In this document: positions 1 to 5,420 of the stretch, one piece after another | Position numbering within the stretch: position 1 is the stretch's first letter | Layout: every line of letters starts with the position of its first letter | Source: Pseudomonadota bacterium | GTDB taxonomy: Bacteria; Pseudomonadota; Gammaproteobacteria; Acidithiobacillales; Acidithiobacillaceae | Reading direction: 5' to 3' | DNA: 7,640 bases | Assembly (NCBI GenBank): GCA_021827445.1 | Contig: JAKAVW010000146.1 | Location: 1-7,640 of the forward strand | Notes under the pieces: generated by a model | Seen by the model: only the letters and a program-made list of their open reading frames with translations | Told to the model about the DNA's origin: nothing | Database searches by the model: none | Program-made: the position numbers and the translations under genes

Positions 1-212
1 CAGAGTCTCTTCGGGCAGAGGGGCTGAAGGTCATGACCGAAGCCGTAGAGGGCCAACCTGCCGAAGCGATCGCCTATTACGCGCGACAGATAAAAACGGA
101 CCTGCTGGTGATCGGACATATTCCACAATTTTCGCTGGGGCACTGGCTGCAGGGATCTGTCGCTAAAGCGCTTTTGCGGGAGTTACCTTGTAGTATTCTC
201 GTAGCGAAATAG
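1..212 (+). CDS. Universal stress protein (UspA family), C-terminal part
   Basis: The frame beginning at base 3 encodes 69 residues before the TAG at 210-212; the start lies outside the window. The end of the protein has the UspA look: a strand ending in LLVIG, then a loop and GSVAKALLRELPCSILVAK, matching the family's final helix and last beta strand (usual form GSV..., PCPVLVV). The nucleotide-binding family motif is G-x2-G-x9-G-S/T; here it reads G-H-I-P followed by nine residues and G-S, so the second glycine is replaced by proline. ATP binding may therefore be altered, but that is inference. UspA proteins are small cytoplasmic stress proteins whose exact role varies. The call of family is firm; a specific function cannot be given from the tail alone. 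Confidence 0.85.
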   Translation, partial: ESLRAEGLKVMTEAVEGQPAEAIAYYARQIKTDLLVIGHIPQFSLGHWLQGSVAKALLRELPCSILVAK

Positions 213-334
213 TTGGAAGGTAAGCATCTAAGCAACCCAGCCTTGCGGGTTGGTGCCGTTCAGGCTAATGCAGATTTTTCCGTTCCAAGGTAAAAGTCCG
301 TGGAGCCGTTTGTTTGGGGTATGAGCCGTATGAG
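213..334. other. Intergenic region without a recognisable gene
   Basis: This stretch separates the stop of the stress protein gene from the end of the broken minus-strand gene. It contains a small perfect hairpin (CAACCC at 233-238, GGGTTG at 247-252, loop of 8). No T-run follows, so it is a poor intrinsic terminator for the stress gene. A short direct repeat of ATGAGC is seen at 321-326 and 330-335. I see no convincing coding frame, tRNA or promoter here. Confidence 0.5.
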
Positions 335-526
335 CTAATTCCGCTCGTACGGATCTGTGCGGGGACGGTGGGTAACTACTGTCTCTACCGCGACCAACGG
401 TGTAATCCGGAAGGTTTCGAAGGGTATATCCACAGATGTGTGCAAAGCTCCATGGGCCACCGCATCAAAGATCTCCTGGTCTGTCCATCCCAGTTGCCGG
501 AGTGTACTTATTTCGGAGTCAGCAAC

Positions 527-536
527 GGCATGGGGA
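527..536. repeat. Left copy of 10-bp target-site duplication
   Basis: GGCATGGGGA directly abuts the left terminal repeat of the element and is identical to 713-722. On the minus strand it encodes the end of PHA, the point at which the interrupted gene resumes. Confidence 0.85.
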
Positions 537-712
537 CAGGGCTCCGTCATGCATGAACCTATCTTGCTGATTATTAAGTAATATCGTTGATTTTTAACAC
601 TCTCTGCGACTCTTGCTACAATTATGCCAAATATTCATAAGGTTGTGATGATTTCATGGCCCAAGACGCTTTCAAAAATCAATGGGTTACAGAAGACTTT
701 GGCGGAGCCCTG
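537..712. mobile_element. 176-bp MITE-like non-autonomous insertion element
   Basis: The ends are perfect 10-bp inverted repeats: CAGGGCTCCG at 537-546 and CGGAGCCCTG at 703-712. Perfect 10-bp direct repeats GGCATGGGGA abut both ends (527-536 and 713-722), as expected for a target duplication. A second internal inverted repeat, TTGATTTTT at 587-595 and AAAAATCAA at 674-682, lies inside. The interior is AT-rich compared with its surroundings and has no transposase or other credible gene, so it must be mobilised in trans. From memory, ISAs1-family elements have ends starting CAGGG and 8-10 bp target duplications, which fits; an IS4-type origin is the alternative. A weak plus-strand promoter-like pair (TTTAAC at 593-598, TACAAT at 617-622, 18-bp spacer) is present inside. 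The structural call is strong because excision restores a gene; the family assignment is tentative. Confidence 0.85.
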
Positions 713-722
713 GGCATGGGGA
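713..722. repeat. Right copy of 10-bp target-site duplication
   Basis: GGCATGGGGA directly abuts the right terminal repeat of the element and is identical to 527-536. On the minus strand it is the last original sequence of the interrupted gene before the reading frame enters the element. Confidence 0.85.
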
Positions 723-1008
723 TGACGAACGGCACGAATGACATATTCCAGGAGGGTGTTTTCGCGACTTTCGAGCGGCCCGTTGCGCGGGTCTTGCAAT
801 GCGGCCTGAAGGTTCTCTCGACTCATTCCTGCGTTGAGTAACAAGGACTCACTAAAACCAATACAAAACCGGCAATGGCCATCTTCTGAGAGAATGTAAC
901 GCAGCAGTGCCAGAAAATTGGCAGATAACAGGGGATGCTGGTGAAAATAAACCAGATACTGCATTTGTATGGCTAGAAGCTTTGATCTAAGTAATATCTG
1001 GTTTCAAC

Positions 1009-1746
1009 TCAGCGACTATTCATGCCGCGCTGTTGCAGGAAAGCCCGCATATGGGGTCGAGCTTCTCGACCCAACAACCCCGCCACGTCTTGCGTCCAAT
1101 GACTGTCTTTGCGCGTAAAACTCCGGTGTAGATAGTACTCGTTCATCTGCGCATCGTAGTATGCAATATCCCCTGGGTCGGCAGTTTCATTATATCGATT
1201 TTCCTTGAGAACGACCGAGAGAGGAAGGCGTGGTTTTAAGTTGGGGTGTTGCTTTGGATAACCCAAGCACAACCCGAATACCGGATAAACTTGATCAGGC
1301 AGTTCCAGCAACGTGCTAATTTCCTGAGGATGGTTGCGTACCGCACCGATGTAACAGGTCCCGAGTCCCAGGGACTCTGCCGCAATGACACAGTTTTGTG
1401 CAAACAGTGCGACATCGACAGTGGCTATAATGAAGTGCTCTGTCATGCCAGCGACAAATTCTGTTCCGGCTCGATGACAAATGCCGGAGGAGCGATGTAG
1501 GTCCGCACAAAAAACCAGAAAAGCTCCTGCGCTACGTACATAGTCCTGATCTCCAGCCCAATGGGCAATTTGGCTGCGCAAATCAGCATCCGTGATCTGA
1601 AGTACGGTACAAGCCTGGACATTGCTGGAACTGGCCGCGTGTTGGCCGCAACGCACGATGTCTTGTACCAGTGCTGCTTCGATGGGTTGATCGGTGAACT
1701 GTCGGATCGATCGATGGTTTTTTAATAGTGCAAAGGTTTCGTTCAT
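1009..1746 (-). CDS. nfsA: NfsA-type NADPH-dependent FMN nitroreductase/flavin oxidoreductase
   Basis: The 245-residue product closely follows E. coli NfsA (240 residues) along its whole length. This family is a cytoplasmic FMN enzyme that uses NADPH to reduce nitroaromatics, quinones and flavins in two-electron steps. Visible marks are the FMN phosphate-binding HRSIRQF (11-17), the serine run ASSSN (38-42), AQNCVIAAESLGLGTCYIG (116-134), FGLCLGYP (157-164) and KPRLP (171-175), then EYYLHR near the C-terminus where NfsA binds NADPH. The frame stays open upstream to 1941. ATG 1746 is chosen because it aligns with the NfsA N-terminus and has GGAG at 1756-1753, six bases before it. It is divergent from the beta-hydroxyacid dehydrogenase at 1912 and is followed after 44 bp by the broken CMD-like gene. 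Related Frp-type flavin reductases share the fold, so the physiological substrate is uncertain. Confidence 0.9.
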   Translation of the reverse strand: MNETFALLKNHRSIRQFTDQPIEAALVQDIVRCGQHAASSSNVQACTVLQITDADLRSQIAHWAGDQDYVRSAGAFLVFCADLHRSSGICHRAGTEFVAGMTEHFIIATVDVALFAQNCVIAAESLGLGTCYIGAVRNHPQEISTLLELPDQVYPVFGLCLGYPKQHPNLKPRLPLSVVLKENRYNETADPGDIAYYDAQMNEYYLHRSFTRKDSHWTQDVAGLLGREARPHMRAFLQQRGMNSR

Positions 1747-1792
1747 TATGAACTCCAGAAAAAGGGATGCATACAGCACCTTGATCTTGATC

Positions 1793-1820
1793 GGCCGGCA
1801 CCCCAAGCATAGAGCCGGCC
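1793..1820. repeat. Inverted repeat GGCCGGC / GCCGGCC in the divergent promoter region
   Basis: Perfect 7-bp arms at 1793-1799 and 1814-1820 are separated by 14 bases. No T-run follows on either strand, so it does not look like a terminator. It lies in the presumed 5' leader or promoter of nfsA and could be a protein-binding site or a leader hairpin; which one cannot be told from sequence alone. Confidence 0.4.
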
Positions 1821-1836
1821 ATGTAGGCCCTCTTTC

Positions 1837-1865
1837 TTGACGGAGCCTCGGATCCTGACTAAGCT
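1837..1865 (+). promoter_or_regulatory. Weak sigma70-like promoter for the beta-hydroxyacid dehydrogenase
   Basis: TTGACG (1837-1842) is a good -35 box. With a 17-bp spacer the -10 would be TAAGCT (1860-1865), which matches the consensus at only three positions. A start site near 1872 would leave a leader of about 40 bases and would fall inside the palindrome at 1868-1885. Confidence 0.3.
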
Positions 1866-1867
1866 TA

Positions 1868-1885
1868 ATACCAACTGATCGGTAT
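1868..1885. promoter_or_regulatory. Operator-like palindrome ATACC-N8-GGTAT
   Basis: The 18 bases have five perfectly matched outer pairs (ATACC/GGTAT) and one further matched pair inside (an A and a T, seventh from each end). Size and half-site composition resemble operators bound by TetR-family dimers, which often control flavin reductases and short oxidoreductase genes. No TetR gene is in the window. The site is placed to affect the plus-strand gene directly and the minus-strand nfsA possibly. Confidence 0.4.
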
Positions 1886-1911
1886 GTAATTCTAGCCGTC
1901 TGGAGATCAAA

Positions 1912-2799
1912 ATGAAAGTCGGATTTGTAGGATTGGGACAAATGGGTTCAGGTATGGCAGCGAGGCTGTTAGCCACCGGACAGGAACTCACCGTCTTCAA
2001 TCGTTCCCCCGAAAAAATGCAGCCCCTGGTCGCTCAAGGTGCACGGGCCGCGCGGTCTCTTGCGGATTTTGCCGATAGCGATGTGGTATTCACCATGCTG
2101 GCAGAAGATCAAGCGGTAGAATCGGTAGTTTGGGGTGAGGGCAGGTTACTCCAATGTTTACGGCCGGGTGCGGTGCATATATCCAGCAGCACGATCAGCG
2201 TGGCTTTGTCTGCGCAATTGGCGGAGGCGCATGCGGCAGCCGGACAGGAATATATCTCTGCACCGGTCTTCGGGCGACCGGACGCCGCCGCCGCAGGCAA
2301 ACTATTTCTGGCCGTGGCTGGGAGAAAGGAACTCATTGATCGCCTCCAAATATTGCTGGACGCGGTAGGACAGCGAACGTTTATCGTGGCAGCCGAGCCG
2401 GAAAAGGCTAATCTTGTGAAATTGAGCGGCAATTTTCTCATCGCTTCGGTAATCGAATCACTCGGCGAAGCCATGGCACTGGTGGAAAAGGGGGGCATAA
2501 ATCGCCACGCCTATCTGGAATTATTAACTTCCAGCCTCTTTAACATCCCGCTCTACAAGAATTATGGTGCCCTGATCGCTGACCGCAAATTCACGCCGCC
2601 GGGGTTTGCAGCACCCTTGGGTCAGAAAGATATCCGCCTGGTATTGGCTGCTGCCGAGGCGCTGGAGGTGTCCCTGCCTTTCGCAAGTATCTTGCGCGAT
2701 CGCTTCATTAGGTTGGCAGCTCGGGGAGGCGAAATCCGGGACTGGTCTGCAGTCGGCGGACTTGCTGCCGAGGATGCGGGCCTGTTGCCCAAGTCGTAA
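1912..2799 (+). CDS. NAD(P)-dependent beta-hydroxyacid dehydrogenase (3-hydroxyisobutyrate dehydrogenase/glyoxylate reductase family)
   Basis: The 295-residue product has the family's standard length and layout. An N-terminal Rossmann fold carries GLGQMGSGMA (7-16). The second strand ends in FNRS (29-32); an asparagine-arginine pair there, rather than an aspartate, usually goes with NADPH preference. The substrate-binding loop ISSSTIS (90-96) is present. APVFGRPDAAAAGKL (117-131) corresponds to the second substrate motif. KLSGN (170-174) holds the catalytic Lys170 and Asn174, and QKD (238-240) lies in the all-helical C-terminal domain. The form of the second motif is closer to glyoxylate/succinic-semialdehyde reductase-like members than to classical 3-hydroxyisobutyrate dehydrogenase, whose motif is GG rather than GR. 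Substrate is not known; aldehyde-acid detoxification is a guess. ATG 1912 has GGAG seven bases... with the spacer of six to seven bases. It is divergent from nfsA and is followed by a possible terminator and a separate promoter, so it is probably its own transcript. Confidence 0.85.
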   Translation: MKVGFVGLGQMGSGMAARLLATGQELTVFNRSPEKMQPLVAQGARAARSLADFADSDVVFTMLAEDQAVESVVWGEGRLLQCLRPGAVHISSSTISVALSAQLAEAHAAAGQEYISAPVFGRPDAAAAGKLFLAVAGRKELIDRLQILLDAVGQRTFIVAAEPEKANLVKLSGNFLIASVIESLGEAMALVEKGGINRHAYLELLTSSLFNIPLYKNYGALIADRKFTPPGFAAPLGQKDIRLVLAAAEALEVSLPFASILRDRFIRLAARGGEIRDWSAVGGLAAEDAGLLPKS

Positions 2800-2815
2800 C
2801 GGGCAACCTTATCTT
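2784..2815 (+). terminator. Possible weak intrinsic terminator over the dehydrogenase stop codon
   Basis: GTTGCCC (2784-2790) pairs perfectly with GGGCAAC (2801-2807) around a 10-base loop that contains the TAA stop (2797-2799). The bases that follow, CTTATCTT, are T-rich but not a clean T-run. It would partly insulate the dehydrogenase from the formate dehydrogenase genes downstream. Confidence 0.4.
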
Positions 2816-2842
2816 GAGCCATTACCGAGCCACTGCTATCCT
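2814..2842 (+). promoter_or_regulatory. Probable sigma70-type promoter for the formate/formaldehyde oxidation genes
   Basis: TTGAGC (2814-2819) and TATCCT (2837-2842) are separated by 17 bp, and a TGC just before the -10 (2834-2836) gives an extended -10. Each box matches the consensus at four of six positions. A start near 2849 would leave a leader of about 36 bases before the preferred ATG at 2885. Confidence 0.45.
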
Positions 2843-2884
2843 ACGAAGAACCGACTGTCTGGTATGCACAATGAGGTGCGGCGC

Positions 2885-5149
2885 ATGTCCGAACTGAAAT
2901 TCCATCTTTACAAACAACCAGCAGGAGGTTGGGGAGCGCTTCGCGCCTCCATGCAAAGCCTGCAACATCAAGGCATCTTGACCGAAGGTACGGCATTATT
3001 ACTCAAATCCAACCAGGCAGAAGGTTTCGACTGCCCAGGCTGTGCCTGGCCCGATCCTGATGCCCACTCGACCTTTGAGTTTTGCGAAAACGGGGTAAAA
3101 GCGGTCGCCGCCGAGGCGACCAGAAAGCGCGTCACGGCTGAGTTTTTTGCCCAACACACGGTAAGCTGGCTGGCTGGTCAGAGTGATTATTATCTGGAGG
3201 AGCTTGGCCGCCTCACTGAACCCATGATTTATGATGCGGCCAGCGATCATTACGTCCCAATTTCCTGGGCTTCTGCCTTCACAAAGATTGCTGCCCATCT
3301 GCAGGCCCTGAAATCTCCAGATGAGGCCATATTTTATACTTCCGGACGCACTTCTAACGAAGCCGCCTTTTTGTACCAGCTTTTCGCCCGCGAGTTTGGC
3401 ACCAACAACCTGCCGGACTGCTCCAACATGTGCCACGAGCCGACCAGCTTAGGCATGCCGGAATCCATCGGCATCGGTAAAGGTACGGTAACCCTGGAGG
3501 ACTTTGATTACACCGATACGCTCCTGCTCTTTGGGCATAATCCCGGCACGAATCATCCACGCATGCTCGGTACCCTCCGTGATGCAGCAAAACGCGGCTG
3601 TCGGATTTTGGTATTCAACCCCCTGCGTGAACGGGGCCTGCAACGCTTTGTGAATCCGCAGGATGCCGGAGAGATGCTGACCAATCACGGCACAAAAATT
3701 GCTACCCATTACTACCAGCCGCGTATCGGGGGGGATTACGCCATTGCGCTGGGTATCGCCCGCTATGTACTAGAGCAGGGGACGCTGGATCAGGAGTTTA
3801 TCGACACCCATACGCAGGGCTTTGAAACTCTCAAGGCTATCGCGCTAGCAACGCCCTGGGCAGAAATCGAGGCAGAAAGTGGCCTCAGTCATGCGCAGTT
3901 TATGGAAATCGGCAAAATCTACGATACCGGCGAGGCCAGCATCATCACCTGGGGAATGGGTATTACCCAGCACAAACATGCTGTGGCGACTATTCAGATG
4001 CTGGTCAACGTGCTGTTACTCAAAGGTAACATTGGCAAGGATGGCGCAGGCGCCTGTCCGATTCGGGGCCATAGTAACGTACAGGGTGACCGCACTATGG
4101 GCATCTGGGAGCAACCGTCAACAGATTTTCTGGATCGACTGGCGCAGGAGTTCGATTTTGAGCCTCCTCGTGCCCATGGTTATGATGTAATCGGTAGTAT
4201 CGCGGCTCTGGAAGCAGGACAAGCTAAGGTGTTTTTCGGCATGGGTGGCAATTTTGCCAATGCCACACCCGATACGACCCGGGTCCACGCGGCACTGAGT
4301 CAATGTGCGCTGACCGTCCACGTTACTACCAAGCTCAACCGCTCCCATATTGTGCACGGCAAAGATGCGCTGATCCTGCCCTGCCTGGGTCGCACCGAAT
4401 TAGATATCCAGAATGGTCATCCTCAGGGCATTACCGTCGAGGATTCCATGAGCATGGTGCATATTTCTCAAGGGATGCGCGCTCCTGCCTCGCCGGCGCT
4501 AAAATCCGAATGTGCGATCATCGCCGAACTAGCCGAGGCAACCCTGCCTGAGAGCAAAACGCCCTGGCGGGAATTGGTAGAAGACTATGACCGTATTCGC
4601 GACCGTATTTCCCGTGTGGTAGCCGGTTTCGAGGATTTCAATGTCCGAGTCCATAAACCGCGTGGGTTCCACCTAGATTTGCCGCCCCGTTCACGGCGCT
4701 GGATCACCGCATCGGGCAAAGCCAATTTTATCGCCCAGAAACTCAGTGCCATCACCCAAGATCGTTTTAAACCCAAGACCTCCGCCCGGATTTTTAACTT
4801 GATGACGATCCGCAGCCATGATCAGTACAATACGACCATTTATGGTTTCGAGGATCGTTATCGCGGAGTGTCTGGAGCGCGTAATGTCTGCTTTATGCAT
4901 GCCGATGACATTGCAGAACTGGGCCTGCAGGCGGATAGTCTTGTAGATATCACCTCTCACTGGAGAGATGGTGAGCGAATCGCCCGAAATTTTGTGTTGA
5001 TACCCTATGACATCCCCAAAGGTTGTGTGGCAGGTTACTACCCCGAACTGAACGTGCTGGTACCCCTGTCCAGCCATGCAGACCGCGCCAACACCCCAAC
5101 TTCCAAGTCCATCCAGGTCACTTTTGCGGCGGTAACTCAGAGTGGTTGA
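2885..5149 (+). CDS. FdhF/YdeP-type molybdopterin formate dehydrogenase, catalytic subunit
   Basis: The 754-residue product belongs to the single-chain FdhF/YdeP branch of the molybdopterin oxidoreductases (E. coli YdeP is about 759). It probably oxidises formate to CO2 in the cytoplasm; no Tat signal is present. The N-terminal PAGGWGAL (12-19) is typical. The iron-sulfur domain has C50-P-G-C53-A-W-P-D and C67-E-N-G; only these clustered cysteines are seen, fewer than the four in E. coli FdhH. Around residue 183, NMCHEPTS aligns with the FdhH segment containing selenocysteine 140 followed by HGPS, so Cys183 is the likely molybdenum ligand. The molybdopterin-binding C-terminal domain begins near FNLMTIRSHDQYNT and includes GVSGARNVCFMH. 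The frame is open back to 2606 inside the upstream gene. ATG 2885 is chosen because GAGG at 2873-2876 lies 8 bases ahead; ATG 2864 is the alternative. The adjacent fdhD strongly supports a real formate dehydrogenase, though YdeP itself is known for acid resistance and its reaction is unproven. No electron-transfer subunit is encoded nearby. Confidence 0.85.
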   Translation: MSELKFHLYKQPAGGWGALRASMQSLQHQGILTEGTALLLKSNQAEGFDCPGCAWPDPDAHSTFEFCENGVKAVAAEATRKRVTAEFFAQHTVSWLAGQSDYYLEELGRLTEPMIYDAASDHYVPISWASAFTKIAAHLQALKSPDEAIFYTSGRTSNEAAFLYQLFAREFGTNNLPDCSNMCHEPTSLGMPESIGIGKGTVTLEDFDYTDTLLLFGHNPGTNHPRMLGTLRDAAKRGCRILVFNPLRERGLQRFVNPQDAGEMLTNHGTKIATHYYQPRIGGDYAIALGIARYVLEQGTLDQEFIDTHTQGFETLKAIALATPWAEIEAESGLSHAQFMEIGKIYDTGEASIITWGMGITQHKHAVATIQMLVNVLLLKGNIGKDGAGACPIRGHSNVQGDRTMGIWEQPSTDFLDRLAQEFDFEPPRAHGYDVIGSIAALEAGQAKVFFGMGGNFANATPDTTRVHAALSQCALTVHVTTKLNRSHIVHGKDALILPCLGRTELDIQNGHPQGITVEDSMSMVHISQGMRAPASPALKSECAIIAELAEATLPESKTPWRELVEDYDRIRDRISRVVAGFEDFNVRVHKPRGFHLDLPPRSRRWITASGKANFIAQKLSAITQDRFKPKTSARIFNLMTIRSHDQYNTTIYGFEDRYRGVSGARNVCFMHADDIAELGLQADSLVDITSHWRDGERIARNFVLIPYDIPKGCVAGYYPELNVLVPLSSHADRANTPTSKSIQVTFAAVTQSG

Positions 5150-5420
5150 AGAAATATCTACGGAGCGCTGTACCGAGGATCTGGTCATCGCCCTGATGCA
5201 GGCGCTCTGTTCCGAGAAAGCACTCTCTCTTGCCAAGGTAGGCAAACAATTCGATCTGCGACGCAGCCAGCTAGAGCGTTTACTCCTTTTGCTGGGTTAC
5301 GACGAACGCTGGGGCGGTATGGGTTACGTCGCACAAGAGGAACAACGCGGTCGTCCGGTCATTACTCTTACCGAAAAAGGACAAGCATTATGCGCAAAGA
5401 TGCAGGACGCGATGGTTTAG
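5142..5420 (+). CDS. Small winged-helix protein of unknown role between formate dehydrogenase and fdhD
   Basis: The 92-residue product starts at GTG 5142, overlapping the end of the formate dehydrogenase gene by 8 bases, and its end overlaps fdhD by 31 bases, so translation is probably coupled. No strong ribosome site is seen before the GTG. Residues 12-50 look like helices with a helix-turn-helix (LSLAKVGKQFDLRRSQLERLLLLLG). Residues 58-82 look like a two-stranded wing ending in ITLTEKGQAL, a typical winged-helix finish. I recall similar small proteins next to fdhD and FdhF/YdeP genes in other proteobacteria, but not an assigned function. It could be a local DNA-binding regulator or a protein-binding wHTH that helps enzyme maturation. 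It has no cysteine pair or membrane segment pointing elsewhere. Confidence 0.75.
   Translation: MVEEISTERCTEDLVIALMQALCSEKALSLAKVGKQFDLRRSQLERLLLLLGYDERWGGMGYVAQEEQRGRPVITLTEKGQALCAKMQDAMV

Larger units (their letters stand above)
335..964 (-). pseudogene. Carboxymuconolactone decarboxylase/AhpD-like protein, interrupted by a small mobile element
   Basis: Two minus-strand pieces lie in the same frame. The upstream piece (964-713) encodes a helix-rich segment with a redox-type CxxC (C31-R-F-C34) and ends ...RHPHA. The downstream piece (529-335) continues VADSEISTLRQLGWTDQEIFDAVAHGA, the typical end of the CMD/AhpD fold (a GW-x-D-x-E-I-x-D-A-V helix). Between them sits the 176-bp element at 537-712 plus one 10-bp duplication, 186 bp in total. 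That is a multiple of three, but it brings an in-frame stop at 637-635. Removing it gives one frame of 147 residues. As it stands, a 109-residue product keeping the CxxC and ending in 25 foreign residues could be made. An ATG inside the element (550-548) could restart the C-terminal half. The histidines near the CxxC of mycobacterial AhpD are not present (F33 and S38 in their places), so peroxidase activity is not assured. The N-terminus is short for the family and no clear ribosome site precedes 964. It lies 44 bp after the nitroreductase on the same strand and was probably cotranscribed with it. Confidence 0.75.
1747..1911. promoter_or_regulatory. Divergent control region between nfsA and the beta-hydroxyacid dehydrogenase
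   Basis: These 165 bp must hold the promoters for both outward-facing genes. Within them are an inverted repeat at 1793-1820, a sigma70-like pair for the plus strand at 1837-1865 and an operator-like palindrome at 1868-1885, each listed separately. Ribosome sites flank it: GGAG in front of 1746 on the minus strand and GGAG at 1902-1905 in front of 1912. I could not find a convincing minus-strand -35/-10 pair for nfsA. Confidence 0.6.

Noticed and set aside
233..252. Hairpin after the stress protein gene as an intrinsic terminator
   Set aside because: The 6-bp stem is not followed by a T-run, so it was kept only as a note within the intergenic entry.
314..581. Plus-strand open frames of 74-80 codons across the end of the broken gene
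   Set aside because: They lie antisense to the CMD-like gene, resemble no family, and one runs into the mobile element.
537..712. Possible small RNA or riboswitch in the AT-rich spacer
   Set aside because: Terminal inverted repeats, flanking target duplication and restoration of a gene on removal explain the segment as a mobile element.
1747..1941. N-terminal extension of nfsA to 1941
   Set aside because: The family starts at the equivalent of 1746, which has its own ribosome site; the extension would cross the control region and overlap the divergent gene.
2606..2884. Long N-terminal extension of the formate dehydrogenase frame into the upstream gene
   Set aside because: The extension overlaps the well-supported dehydrogenase in another frame, does not match the family, and a ribosome site and promoter support 2885.
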